Assembly (NCBI RefSeq): GCF_900240295.1
Contig: NZ_OEQB01000006.1
Location: 78,861-142,860, forward strand
From: Megasphaera vaginalis (ex Bordigoni et al. 2020)
GTDB taxonomy: Bacteria > Bacillota > Negativicutes > Veillonellales > Megasphaeraceae
Length of the DNA stretch: 64,000 nucleotides
Reading direction: 5' to 3'
Shown: positions 8,925 through 17,686 of the stretch, one piece after another
Numbering within the stretch: the stretch's first letter is position 1
Layout of the letters: the number at the start of each line of letters is the position of its first letter
Translations under genes and position numbers: made by a program
The notes under the pieces: model-generated
Seen by the model: the letters and a program-made list of their open reading frames with translations, nothing else
Databases searched by the model: none
Told to the model about the DNA's origin: nothing

Positions 8925-10181
8925 TTGGAAAAACGAGTAGTAATTACGGGGTTAGGCGTTATTTCTCCCGTCGGCAACGGCAAGGATGCGTTTTGGCAGT
9001 CCGTTTTGGCAGGACAAAGCGGCATCGGGCCGATTACCCATTTTGATGCAGCCGAATATACGGTGCGTATAGCCGGTGAAGTGAAAGATTTTACCATTAC
9101 CGATTACGGCATTGACCGGAAGGAAGCGCGTCACATGGATTCCTATACGCAGTATGCCGTAGCTGCCGCCGCCTTGGCCTTGAAGGATGGCGCCATCGAT
9201 TTGGCTCAGGAAGACCGGGATCGCATCGGTACGATCATCGGTTCAGGCATTGGCGGTATGGAAACGCTTCATAATCTTTATCAGGGACTTTTCGACAAAG
9301 GACCGTCCCGAGTCAATCCTTTCGTCGTACCGAAAATGATCGGGAATATGGCAGCCGGCCAGGTATCCATTACCTTTGGCCTGAACGGCCATTGTGCCGG
9401 TGTCGTTACGGCTTGCGCTACCGGCACGAATTCGATCGGCGACGCTTATCGCATGATTCAGCGCGGTGAATTGGACGCCGCCCTTGCCGGCGGTACGGAA
9501 GCCGCCGTTTCCCCCGGCGCCGTAGCAGGCTTTGCAGCGATGAAGGCGCTCAGTACGCGCAACGATGATCCGACGCATGCATCCCGGCCTTTTGATAAAG
9601 ATCGTGATGGGTTCGTCATGGGCGAAGGGGCCGGCGTTATTCTGCTGGAAGAGTTGGAACATGCCAGAAAACGCGGCGCACATATTTACTGTGAACTTGG
9701 CGGTTATGGTAGCAATGCCGACGCCTATCACATTACGGCGCCCGCTCCGGAAGGTGTGCAGCAAGCCAAATGCATGGCGTTGGCTCTCGCCGATGCCGGT
9801 GTTTCTGCTGAGGCCGTTGATTATGTCAATGCGCACGGCACCTCGACACACCTTAATGATTTGAATGAATCCAAAGCGATTTGTACCGTTTTCGGCGACC
9901 ATGCCAAGGAGATGCTCGTCAGCTCGACGAAGTCCATGACCGGTCATTTGTTGGGCGCCGCCGGTGCCATTGAAGCGATTGTCTGTGCGTTGACGATCGA
10001 TAACGGTCGCGTTCATCCGACTGCTAATTTTATCGAAGGAGACGATGAAATCAAAGCGATGGGTCTCAACTATGTTCCTGGCCAGGCTGTTGCCGCCGAT
10101 GTTCAGGTTGCCATTTCCAATTCTTTCGGTTTTGGCGGTCATAATGCGACACTCTTATTTAAAAAGTTCGCTGATGCGTAG
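8925..10181 (+). CDS. fabF: FabF, beta-ketoacyl-ACP synthase II
   Basis: A 418-residue elongating condensing enzyme. The Cys-His-His triad is present: Cys in TACATGTNSIGDAY, His in NAHGTSTHLND and His in STKSMTGHLLGAAGA. TTG 8925 is the best start, since GAGGTG (8914-8918) precedes it at normal spacing; the GTG at 8916 lies inside that site. It ends the fatty-acid operon before rnc. fabZ and the acetyl-CoA carboxylase genes are not in this window. Confidence 0.94.
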   Translation: MEKRVVITGLGVISPVGNGKDAFWQSVLAGQSGIGPITHFDAAEYTVRIAGEVKDFTITDYGIDRKEARHMDSYTQYAVAAAALALKDGAIDLAQEDRDRIGTIIGSGIGGMETLHNLYQGLFDKGPSRVNPFVVPKMIGNMAAGQVSITFGLNGHCAGVVTACATGTNSIGDAYRMIQRGELDAALAGGTEAAVSPGAVAGFAAMKALSTRNDDPTHASRPFDKDRDGFVMGEGAGVILLEELEHARKRGAHIYCELGGYGSNADAYHITAPAPEGVQQAKCMALALADAGVSAEAVDYVNAHGTSTHLNDLNESKAICTVFGDHAKEMLVSSTKSMTGHLLGAAGAIEAIVCALTIDNGRVHPTANFIEGDDEIKAMGLNYVPGQAVAADVQVAISNSFGFGGHNATLLFKKFADA

Positions 10182-10195
10182 AAACGTGCCGGTTC

Positions 10196-10909
10196 ATGAA
10201 GGGTGAGAGAAAGCGACAATTGGAACGGTTTGTCCTTACGCTGGGACTGCCCCGTTTTCACGATTTGAATCTCCTTGATCGGGCATTGACGCATTCGTCA
10301 TATGCCAATGAAAACAAGTTTCACCATATTTTTCATAACGAACGGCTGGAATTCTTAGGCGATGCCATTCTTGATCTGGTCGTTGGCGAGTATTTATACC
10401 GTCATTATCCGAATATGCCGGAGGGAGAGTTGTCCAAAGCCAGAGCCAGCGTTGTCAGTGAAACGCCGCTGGCTTCCGTCTGCTGTGATTTCCATATGGG
10501 CGATTACCTGCTTCTCGGCAAGGGAGAGGCGGCAACGGGCGGAAAAACGCGTCCGAGCATATTGGCAGACGCCTTTGAAGCCGTCGTCGGAGCGATCTAT
10601 CTTGATTCTTCCTACCAGGCGGCGCAGACCTTTATTCTCTGTCGGCTGCGGCCTTATTTGCAGCTCGTCGATTCCGGTAATTACGGCAAAGATTATAAGA
10701 CGCTCTTTCAGGAATTTGTGCAGCGCAAAGGAGAGCAGTCCATCGCGTATTTTCTGGATCATGAAGAGGGGCCGGATCATAACAAGACGTTTTATATGGC
10801 CGTTGCCGTCAACGGCCGTGTTCTTGGCAAAGGCGCCGGCAAGACGAAAAAAGATGCGGAACAACATGCTGCGCATGAAGCGTTGAAAACGTTGAACGCA
10901 TTGGTGTAA
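10196..10909 (+). CDS. rnc: Ribonuclease III
   Basis: A 237-residue double-strand-specific RNase. The signature NERLEFLGDAILDLVV (about 45-60) contains the metal ligands, a second acidic cluster is in ILADAFEAVVGAIYLD, and the C-terminal double-stranded RNA binding domain (about 165-235) ends with GKTKKDAEQHAAHEAL. It follows fabF by 14 bases, the standard acpP/fab-rnc order in Firmicutes. No strong ribosome binding site is seen, so translation may be coupled to fabF. Confidence 0.94.
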   Translation: MKGERKRQLERFVLTLGLPRFHDLNLLDRALTHSSYANENKFHHIFHNERLEFLGDAILDLVVGEYLYRHYPNMPEGELSKARASVVSETPLASVCCDFHMGDYLLLGKGEAATGGKTRPSILADAFEAVVGAIYLDSSYQAAQTFILCRLRPYLQLVDSGNYGKDYKTLFQEFVQRKGEQSIAYFLDHEEGPDHNKTFYMAVAVNGRVLGKGAGKTKKDAEQHAAHEALKTLNALV

Positions 10910-10922
10910 ATTAAGCGTATAC

Positions 10923-10955
10923 AAGGACGCAGTACATTGTGCTGTGTCCTTTTTA
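10923..10955 (+). terminator. Terminator after rnc
   Basis: AAGGACGCAG pairs with CTGTGTCCTT (one mismatch), followed by TTTTTAT. It should end most of the fab-rnc transcript. Confidence 0.75.
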
Positions 10956-10986
10956 TTTACGTAAGTATTTTCAAGAAGGGCGGGAA

Positions 10987-12042
10987 ATGATGAAGCTATC
11001 AATCATTCCGATTTTTATTCCCCATATCGGTTGTCCTTACCGCTGTGTCTTCTGTAATCAGTGGAAAATCACCGGCAGGCATACGGTTCCTGACGGTGCG
11101 GCAGTAGAACGGCTCATTCGCCGTTACGTCGAACACGATGCCGGCAGGCGGCGTTGGGAAGTTGCTTTTTACGGCGGCAGCTTTACGGCGATGCCGGCGG
11201 CGCTGCAGGAAGAACTCCTTCGTCCGGCGTATGCGGCACTGCAGAAGGGGATTATTGAGGGAATCCGCTGCTCGACGCGTCCGGACTGTATTACGGAAGC
11301 TGTGCTCGATCGTCTGGCGCAATATGGGCTGAAGACGGTCGAATTGGGCGTTCAATCGATGGATGACACCGTATTGCAGCGGGCCAAACGGGGACATACG
11401 GCCGCAGATGTCGGGCAGGCTACGGCTCTGCTGCGCCGGCGTCGGTTTGCCGTCGGTCATCAGTTGATGCCGGGACTGCCGGGAGAAAGTTGGCGGAGTC
11501 TGGTGTTGACGACGACGGCAATCTGTCGTCTGAAACCGGATTTTACCCGTATTTATCCTGTCGTTGTCATTGCGGATACGGAGCTGGCGGCGGCATACCG
11601 ACAAGGAACTTATGTGCCGCTGACCGTTGCGGCAGGCGTCGAGCGGGCGGCTTACATGAAGCAGGCCTTTGCTGAGACCGGGATTCCCTGTATCCGTACG
11701 GGACTGCAGGCGACGGAGGAACTGGATGACGGCGTACAGGTTTTGGGCGGCGCCTATGCGCCGGCAATGGGGGAAATGGTGGACACGCTGCGTTACCGGC
11801 AGCAGCTTTTCGCTGTCCTTGACACCTTGACAAAAGGCGGAGAAATTACCGTTTCCTATGGCCGACGCGATACTTCCCGGGCAAGAGGATATAAGAACAG
11901 CACGAAAAGAGCGGCGGCGCACTATGGAACTGTCCGCTGGCAGGAAGACAACGGACTGCCGGAAGGCACGCTCCTCGTTACGACGCGGGAACACTGCTGG
12001 CAGATCATCGTCGGACAAGGGAAGGCGCTACAACGCTATTAA
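10987..12042 (+). CDS. Radical SAM protein, Elp3-like
   Basis: A 351-residue protein with the radical SAM cluster motif CPYRCVFC (Cys about 16, 20, 23), followed by FYGGSFT and the ELGVQSMDDTVLQRAKRGH segment seen in Elp3/coproporphyrinogen-oxidase-like radical SAM proteins. No acetyltransferase domain of true Elp3 is present. In many Firmicutes a gene of this type follows rnc. ATG 10987 (or 10990) is preferred over an upstream start lying in the rnc terminator. The substrate is unknown; tRNA modification is a guess from the family. Confidence 0.8.
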   Translation: MMKLSIIPIFIPHIGCPYRCVFCNQWKITGRHTVPDGAAVERLIRRYVEHDAGRRRWEVAFYGGSFTAMPAALQEELLRPAYAALQKGIIEGIRCSTRPDCITEAVLDRLAQYGLKTVELGVQSMDDTVLQRAKRGHTAADVGQATALLRRRRFAVGHQLMPGLPGESWRSLVLTTTAICRLKPDFTRIYPVVVIADTELAAAYRQGTYVPLTVAAGVERAAYMKQAFAETGIPCIRTGLQATEELDDGVQVLGGAYAPAMGEMVDTLRYRQQLFAVLDTLTKGGEITVSYGRRDTSRARGYKNSTKRAAAHYGTVRWQEDNGLPEGTLLVTTREHCWQIIVGQGKALQRY

Positions 12043-12082
12043 ATGACGATCATGGCCGGATCCTCCCTTTGGTGACAGAACG

Positions 12083-12091
12083 TGCTATAAT
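12083..12091 (+). promoter_or_regulatory. Extended -10 promoter of the 4-hydroxybutyrate dehydrogenase gene
   Basis: TGCTATAAT forms an extended -10 element with a perfect TATAAT, 41 bases before the ATG; the -35 region is weak. It is a sigma-A type promoter, unlike that of the dehydratase operon at 22.3 kb. Confidence 0.6.
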
Positions 12092-12132
12092 ACGGATAAG
12101 GGGCGTTTATTGTATCCAAAAGGAGGCTTGTC

Positions 12133-13245
12133 ATGCAGGAATTAATGGTCAAACCGACGCTGCTTCGGTTTGAAACGTGCAAGGAAATGGCAGACGCGTT
12201 GCTGATCGACGATAATGACGTCATGTTGACGAACCGCTATTTGTATGAACCGTTTTTTTCCAAGTTACATTTGCCGTGCCATGTCGTGTATCAAGAAGAA
12301 TACGGCGCCGGCGAGCCGTCTGATGAGATGGCGGAGGCGATTTATGCCGATTTGCCGCACGCTGCAAAACGCATTATTGCCGTTGGCGGCGGTACGATTA
12401 TTGATTTGGCGAAATTCTTTTCATTACGGACCGCTGTGCCGATCCTCGATCTTTACGACGGAAAGATTGTGCCCGAAAAAGGACGGGAACTGATCATCGT
12501 GCCGACGACTTGCGGTACCGGCAGTGAAGTGACCAATGTGGCCGTTCTGGCGCTGCAGAGCAGACAGACCAAAAAAGGGCTGGCGACGGATGCGTTTTAT
12601 GCGGACTGCGCTGTCCTCGTGCCGGAATTGCTGCGAACGCTGCCGTATCGTGTGTTTGCAACAAGCTCCATTGACGCGTTGGTTCATGCCGTGGAATCCG
12701 CCTTGTCACCGAAGGCCTCTACGACGACGAAATTTTTCAGCTATCGAGCGATTGAAATGATCATTCAAGGCTATCTGCAGATTAGGGACCACGGAAGGGA
12801 TGCGAGGATCCCGTTGCTGGCAGATTTTCTGTTGGCCAGCACCTATGCGGGCATCGCCTTCGGAAATGCCGGCTGCGCCGCCGTTCATGCCATGAGTTAT
12901 CCGTTAGGCGCTACGTATCATGTGCCTCACGGCGAATCAAATTACGCCATGTTTACAGGCGTGATGAAGCATTATATGAACATTAAGTCGGATGGAGAAA
13001 TTGCCGTTTTAAATGCTTTTATCGCCGCTTTGCTTACTGTATCTCCCGGCAATGTATATGAGGCATTGGCGGATTTGCTCGATCGGGTGCTGCCGAGAAA
13101 GCCCCTTCGGGAATACGGCGTGACGGAAGCGGATTTGCAGATTTTTACGGATGCCGTCGTCAATGACCAGAAACGCTTGACGGACAATAACTTTGTTCCG
13201 TTTACAAGAGATGAATATTACACGATTTACAAGGAACTGTTTTAA
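12133..13245 (+). CDS. 4hbD: 4-hydroxybutyrate dehydrogenase (iron-containing ADH family)
   Basis: A 370-residue group III alcohol dehydrogenase that should interconvert succinate semialdehyde and 4-hydroxybutyrate with NAD(H). IIAVGGGTIIDLAK is the cofactor loop; SSIDALVHAVES and YHVPHGESN contain the metal-binding Asp and His residues. The segments PTTCGTGSEVTNVAV, IAFGNAGCAAVHAMSYP and RKPLREYGV closely resemble the Clostridium kluyveri 4-hydroxybutyrate dehydrogenase as I remember it. AGGAGG precedes the ATG. The dehydratase and CoA-transferase for the same route are encoded 9-12 kb downstream, which supports this call. Confidence 0.88.
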   Translation: MQELMVKPTLLRFETCKEMADALLIDDNDVMLTNRYLYEPFFSKLHLPCHVVYQEEYGAGEPSDEMAEAIYADLPHAAKRIIAVGGGTIIDLAKFFSLRTAVPILDLYDGKIVPEKGRELIIVPTTCGTGSEVTNVAVLALQSRQTKKGLATDAFYADCAVLVPELLRTLPYRVFATSSIDALVHAVESALSPKASTTTKFFSYRAIEMIIQGYLQIRDHGRDARIPLLADFLLASTYAGIAFGNAGCAAVHAMSYPLGATYHVPHGESNYAMFTGVMKHYMNIKSDGEIAVLNAFIAALLTVSPGNVYEALADLLDRVLPRKPLREYGVTEADLQIFTDAVVNDQKRLTDNNFVPFTRDEYYTIYKELF

Positions 13246-13307
13246 ACGTTTCAGCAGATAAAAATTACTGGCAAAAGCGCAAAGGCGACGCCGAAGGAGA
13301 TTTTTTC

Positions 13308-13346
13308 AGAACAGTGAGTCCGAAAGGACTGGCTGTTCTTTTTTTT
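13308..13346 (+). terminator. Terminator after the 4-hydroxybutyrate dehydrogenase gene
   Basis: AGAACAG pairs with CTGTTCT around an inner stem (AGTCC/GGACT with a GAAA loop), followed by eight T's. Confidence 0.85.
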
Positions 13347-13350
13347 AGGC

Positions 13351-13384
13351 AACATCCCCCATCGGATTACCGATAGGGGATGTT
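13351..13384. repeat. Imperfect 15-bp inverted repeat without T run
   Basis: AACATCCCCCATCGG and CCGATAGGGGATGTT pair around ATTA with a single mismatch. Neither strand has a T run next to it, so it is not a typical terminator. It sits between two convergent genes and may be an mRNA-protecting hairpin at the 3' end of the minus-strand operon. Confidence 0.5.
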
Positions 13385-13495
13385 GGGATCGACGAACACA
13401 AGACCGGCGATTTCCGTAAGAGGGCCTACAGACCGGCATATGAAGAATACTGCAGTGCCTTTACAGAGATGAGAAAGATAAGCTGTACGGATATG

Positions 13496-14959
13496 TCATT
13501 CAGTCGTGTCTTCCGTGACGGCGTCTGTTTTTTTCTCCTTTCTTTCAAAACGTTGCCGTTTTCTGACGAATGTGGAGGCTGTCATATTCAGGCTTTTTGC
13601 TGCATCCCGAACATTTCCGTAGTAATTATACGCGTGATCTAAATAGTGACATTCTATTTTATCCAGCGTGTCTTTTAAATTTGACGTTTCCGGGAGGTGT
13701 AACGTATTTCCGAGGGCGGAAGTTTCTTCTTCATTATAGACATTCAATCCTGAATGGGAGTGAAGATGTAAATCATGGGGGGCTATTTCGTCTTTTGAAC
13801 TGATGATGACGGCGCGTTCGATGATGTTTTTCAATTCACGGATATTTCCCGGCCAGTTATATTCGTGAAGTAATTGAATAGAGGTAGGTGTCAGTGTCTT
13901 TTTGAAGCTGTATTTTTTGTTCAAGTTTTCCAAGAAAAAATTGGCTAGCGGCGTAATATCCTTTTTTCGGACGCGCAAGGGCGGAATATAAATAGGAAAA
14001 ACGGTCAATCTGTAATATAAATCTTCCCGGAATTTATTCATTTGCACCATTTCTTCCAAGTTTCTGTTCGTCGCGGCAATGATGCGGGTATTGATTTTTA
14101 TCGGCGTTGTTCCGCCGACTCGGACGATTTCCTGTTCTTGTAATGCGCGTAATAATTTTACTTGCATGTCTTTTGGTAATTCTCCGACTTCGTCGAGAAA
14201 TAAGGTGCCGTTATTGGCGAGTTCGAAAAGTCCCATTTTGCCATTTTTATTAGCGCCGGTAAAGGCCCCTTTTTCATAGCCGAACAGTTCACTCTCAATC
14301 AGGGCAGGCGGAATTGCACCGCAATTGATTTTGATGAAGCTGTTTTTTGAACGGATACTGTGTTGGTAGATATATTTAGCCATTACTTCTTTGCCGACGC
14401 CCGTTTCACCTAGCAGCATGACCGTCGTATCCATAGGCGCTACGCGCCGGGAAAGCAGAAGGACGGACAGGGACGCATCGTCGTAGACAATTAACTGTTC
14501 GGTGTTGGAGATTTCCTGCAGGTGGCTCAATTCCAAGCGCAGACGTTCCATTTTTGCCGTTTTTTCCATTACTTCCTGCTTTAAATTATAAATTTCCGTC
14601 AGATCACGGACATTCGTGACGATCATGATGAGCTGGCCCGATTTGTCGAGAATAGGGGAACTCGTAATCAGTGCCTGTTTTTTCGTTTTAAAGTATTGCT
14701 GCAGCGTAACAGGCTTTCTTGTTTTCATGACAATCAACGATCCCGATTGAGAAATGACCTTGTCTTTTACGAGATCAAGCATGTTTTTCCCAAGGAGATC
14801 TTCTTTTTTTAAGCCCGTAATGTCCGTATAGGCCTGATTCATTTTCAATACGTTTGCTTCTCCGTCTGTGATAAAAATACCGTCAAAGGAATGCTCTATA
14901 ATGTCATTTAAACGTTCAGCAGCCTCGTTTACAGTGGAGAAAATAGAAATTTTTTTCAT
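13496..14959 (-). CDS. PAS-domain sigma-54-dependent transcription activator
   Basis: A 487-residue enhancer-binding protein. A PAS domain (about 20-125) senses an unknown signal; a short coiled coil follows; the AAA+ domain shows Walker A GETGVGKE (184-191), the sigma-54 contact loop GAFTGA (231-236) and Walker B LFLDEVGE; the C-terminus (about 440-475) has a Fis-type helix-turn-helix. There is no receiver domain, so it is not a two-component regulator. It is 27 bases downstream of rpoN. By position it is the likely binder of the paired near-palindromes at 22040-22091. Confidence 0.93.
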   Translation of the reverse strand: MKKISIFSTVNEAAERLNDIIEHSFDGIFITDGEANVLKMNQAYTDITGLKKEDLLGKNMLDLVKDKVISQSGSLIVMKTRKPVTLQQYFKTKKQALITSSPILDKSGQLIMIVTNVRDLTEIYNLKQEVMEKTAKMERLRLELSHLQEISNTEQLIVYDDASLSVLLLSRRVAPMDTTVMLLGETGVGKEVMAKYIYQHSIRSKNSFIKINCGAIPPALIESELFGYEKGAFTGANKNGKMGLFELANNGTLFLDEVGELPKDMQVKLLRALQEQEIVRVGGTTPIKINTRIIAATNRNLEEMVQMNKFREDLYYRLTVFPIYIPPLRVRKKDITPLANFFLENLNKKYSFKKTLTPTSIQLLHEYNWPGNIRELKNIIERAVIISSKDEIAPHDLHLHSHSGLNVYNEEETSALGNTLHLPETSNLKDTLDKIECHYLDHAYNYYGNVRDAAKSLNMTASTFVRKRQRFERKEKKTDAVTEDTTE

Positions 14960-14986
14960 AGCAACCTCGTATATTCGTTGTTCTTA

Positions 14987-16261
14987 TTATGTATTAGTAT
15001 ACTTCCTGTGATAAGAATTGGGAATATGCAGTTCTGTCCTGTATTTTGCGATGACCCGCCTGGAAACATTGGCGTTGAATTCCTTTGACAGCAACGATGC
15101 CAGCGTATTGTCGCCCAAAGGCTGTAATTTATTTTCTCCTTCGACCAGTGAGAGCAAGCGCTTTTTTATGGTGTAGGAAGAGAGTTCTCCTTTTATGCTA
15201 TGTTGAAATAAGTGACGTAAAGGTACCGTTTTTGTCGGCAGTTGAATGTATTTATGTTTTATGGCTCTGCTGACGGTAGAACAGTGAAGCGACGTTTTTT
15301 CGGCAATATCGGCGAGGGTCATTGCCTTTAACGGTTCATGCTTGAGGATATAGTCATATTGCCAGTTGAAAATAGCCGTCGCTACGGAAAGCAACGTTTT
15401 TTTTCTGCGTTCCACGTTTGCGAGGAGAAAGGCACAGCGATAATAGCTGTCTTTAAAATAGCTTTTTAACTCCTTGTCCGTCGTCGTCCGCATCATTTCC
15501 AAATAATGCTTGTCCAGTGAATAAGCGCCGATCCAGCTATCATTTAACGTGATTTGGACGGAGCCAGTATCTTTCTGTACGATAATGTCAGGTATGATAT
15601 AGTTCGTTTCCCCGTTGGTCAGGCCTGAAAGGGGATAGGGGTGCAATTCTTTTATGACGGCGACAAGTTGTTGAAGTTTCTGTTTTGACCAGGATAAGGT
15701 CCGCGCGAGATGTGTTGTATTGCCTTTCAGAATGTCCTGCCAATGGGCGCTGATTAACAGGGAGAGTTCCGGTGTCAATTTCTTTTTTCTGCGTAATTGC
15801 TCCAGCAGGCATTCGGTAACGGAAGCTGTACAAATTCCCGGCGGATTCAGGCTTTGTAAAATGGCGAGGCAAGAATCAAACAGTCCTTCCGGAAGCGGAC
15901 AGCGTGCAAGGAAAGCCTTTTTTTCCAAAACAAGAAAACCGTCTTCGTCCACTAATTCCGCTAAGTAAGACAATAGCGTCCATTGTTGGGACGAATACAG
16001 CTGGGGATTCAATTGTTCCAAGATGTAGTTTTTTATTTTTTTCTCTTCAGGAGCCGCGAGAAAGTCCCAGATATCTGCAGTGTTGTCATGATTTTTGACG
16101 GGAGCCCTGTAGTCCATCAACGGATTTTCCCGGTACGCTTGTTGCAGGAAATCTTGCAATTCTTCATTTGACAAGCTGAGTAAATGGAGCGATTGCAGCT
16201 GATAGACGCGGAGTTGCTGTTCTTGCTGCTGCGCCTGAGAAAGGGCTATTTTGGTTGTCAT
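14987..16261 (-). CDS. rpoN: RNA polymerase sigma-54 factor
   Basis: A 424-residue sigma factor. The Gln/Leu-rich region I (AQQQEQQLRVYQLQSLHLLSL) interacts with the activator; the core-binding region occupies the middle; the C-terminal RpoN box reads SRRVIAKYRTELHIPNSYHR, near the canonical ARRTVAKYR. It recognises -24/-12 promoters and needs an AAA+ activator. Here it is embedded in a metabolic operon, eight bases after the AMP-ligase gene and directly before its presumed activator, an unusual location for rpoN. Confidence 0.93.
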   Translation of the reverse strand: MTTKIALSQAQQQEQQLRVYQLQSLHLLSLSNEELQDFLQQAYRENPLMDYRAPVKNHDNTADIWDFLAAPEEKKIKNYILEQLNPQLYSSQQWTLLSYLAELVDEDGFLVLEKKAFLARCPLPEGLFDSCLAILQSLNPPGICTASVTECLLEQLRRKKKLTPELSLLISAHWQDILKGNTTHLARTLSWSKQKLQQLVAVIKELHPYPLSGLTNGETNYIIPDIIVQKDTGSVQITLNDSWIGAYSLDKHYLEMMRTTTDKELKSYFKDSYYRCAFLLANVERRKKTLLSVATAIFNWQYDYILKHEPLKAMTLADIAEKTSLHCSTVSRAIKHKYIQLPTKTVPLRHLFQHSIKGELSSYTIKKRLLSLVEGENKLQPLGDNTLASLLSKEFNANVSRRVIAKYRTELHIPNSYHRKYTNT

Positions 16262-16269
16262 CGGCTTGG

Positions 16270-17673
16270 TTAAAGTAAGTCTTTCAATACGGTATAGGCG
16301 ATTTTTCCTGTCGTAGTTTTAGGAATGTCGGCCAGCTTACGTATTGTAATCGTTGCCGGATGTAAACCGGTTTTGGAGACCAAAAAGTCTTCCAGCGTAT
16401 CGGCGGAAACGGCTGATTCGGCGACAAACAGGCAGAGGTTGTCATCGAATCCGGTACAGGCACATTCAAGGCGAGGATAAGCGTTTTTTATGATACTTTC
16501 GATTTCGTCAAGATTTACCCGTTTTCCTTGTATTTTCAGAAATCGTTTTTTTCTTCCTGCAATATAGTAAAATCCGTCTTCATCTTTGTAGGCAATATCT
16601 CCGGTTAACAATCTTCCGTGACGTTGGTCGCCCAGAGCAAGGTCGGAACGGCACTGGGCATAGCCCAAGGTGACATTGGGGCCTTCGTAACAGAGTTCAC
16701 CACGTACATGGGGCTGCGTGATTTCCGTTTTTTCGTCCTCCATAATCCGAAACGTTCCGCCGGGAATCGGGATGCCGATGCTGCCGATTTTGGATAAACT
16801 GTACGGGTGCGGCAAGTAGGACATGCGCGCCGTAGCTTCCGTTTGCCCGTACATGACGATGAAACGCTTGTTGGTCTTATAGGCGAAGCTGGCGAATTCT
16901 TTGTGTAGCCTGGCGGATAATTTTCCGCCAGCTTGAATCATCAAGGTCAAATCCGGCAAATGCATGTTGCAGAAGTGAAGGCGATTCAGGCATTCATAGG
17001 TAAAGGGAACACCGGCCAGGGAGGTGACGTGAAAGTCTTTGCAGAAATCCCAAAACGAAGGGTCAAATACGGTGTCTTCTGTCAAGTATTCCGCAGCGCC
17101 TACGAGGAGATGGCTGTTCAATACGGATAGGCCGAAGGTATAGTGCAGCGGTAAGGTGGACACGGGACGATCCGCTTCGGTCAAGCACAGATAGGCGGCA
17201 ATAGAGGCGGCATTGGCTTGTATGTTCGCGTAGCTTTGCCGCACGAGCTTCGGGCTTCCCGTACTCCCGGACGTAGTGAGCAGCAGAGCCAAATCGGGAT
17301 GAAGAACAAGCGGTGTCGATGCATAGGAAAAAACGCCGTAATCCTCAAGGGAATAGAGGGGCTGTGTGTCGGTCGGACAGATGGGGCGAAAAATATAGTG
17401 CGGCTCATATCGGTGCAGCAATTGCGCGTATAAGTTCTTTTCCAAGGCGGCGTCCAGCAACAAAGGAACAATTCCGTTTTGGAGACAGCAAAGATAGGAT
17501 AACGCCGCCGCCGGTCGGTTGTGACAGATGACAAAGGCCAAGGAGCGCGGCCGTAAGACGGTTTTTAGATTTTGGGCATGACGGTACCAGTCTTGATAGG
17601 TGTAGTTATTTCCGGCATTATCGACAAAAAGAGTATGAGCTGCAAATTCGGGGTTCATGTCAAAAAAATTCAT
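16270..17673 (-). CDS. AMP-forming acyl/aryl ligase (ANL superfamily)
   Basis: A 467-residue adenylating enzyme. The P-loop LLTTSGSTGSPKLV is at about 130-143, YGQTEATARMSY is the A5-type motif, LTGDIAYKDEDGFYYIAGRKK carries the ribose-binding Asp, and TTTGKIAYTVL holds the C-terminal catalytic Lys. It activates a carboxylic acid with ATP and passes it to CoA or a carrier protein. The ACP gene in the same operon suggests the carrier is the acceptor; the acid is unknown. It is shorter than typical acyl-CoA synthetases (500-550), closer to DltA-like or PaaK-like ligases. AAGGAGG lies before ATG 17673. Confidence 0.85.
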   Translation of the reverse strand: MNFFDMNPEFAAHTLFVDNAGNNYTYQDWYRHAQNLKTVLRPRSLAFVICHNRPAAALSYLCCLQNGIVPLLLDAALEKNLYAQLLHRYEPHYIFRPICPTDTQPLYSLEDYGVFSYASTPLVLHPDLALLLTTSGSTGSPKLVRQSYANIQANAASIAAYLCLTEADRPVSTLPLHYTFGLSVLNSHLLVGAAEYLTEDTVFDPSFWDFCKDFHVTSLAGVPFTYECLNRLHFCNMHLPDLTLMIQAGGKLSARLHKEFASFAYKTNKRFIVMYGQTEATARMSYLPHPYSLSKIGSIGIPIPGGTFRIMEDEKTEITQPHVRGELCYEGPNVTLGYAQCRSDLALGDQRHGRLLTGDIAYKDEDGFYYIAGRKKRFLKIQGKRVNLDEIESIIKNAYPRLECACTGFDDNLCLFVAESAVSADTLEDFLVSKTGLHPATITIRKLADIPKTTTGKIAYTVLKDLL

Positions 17674-17686
17674 AACGCAGACCTCC

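Noticed and set aside
13351..13384. Hairpin as a terminator of the activator gene
   Set aside because: No T run on either strand, so I list it only as an inverted repeat.
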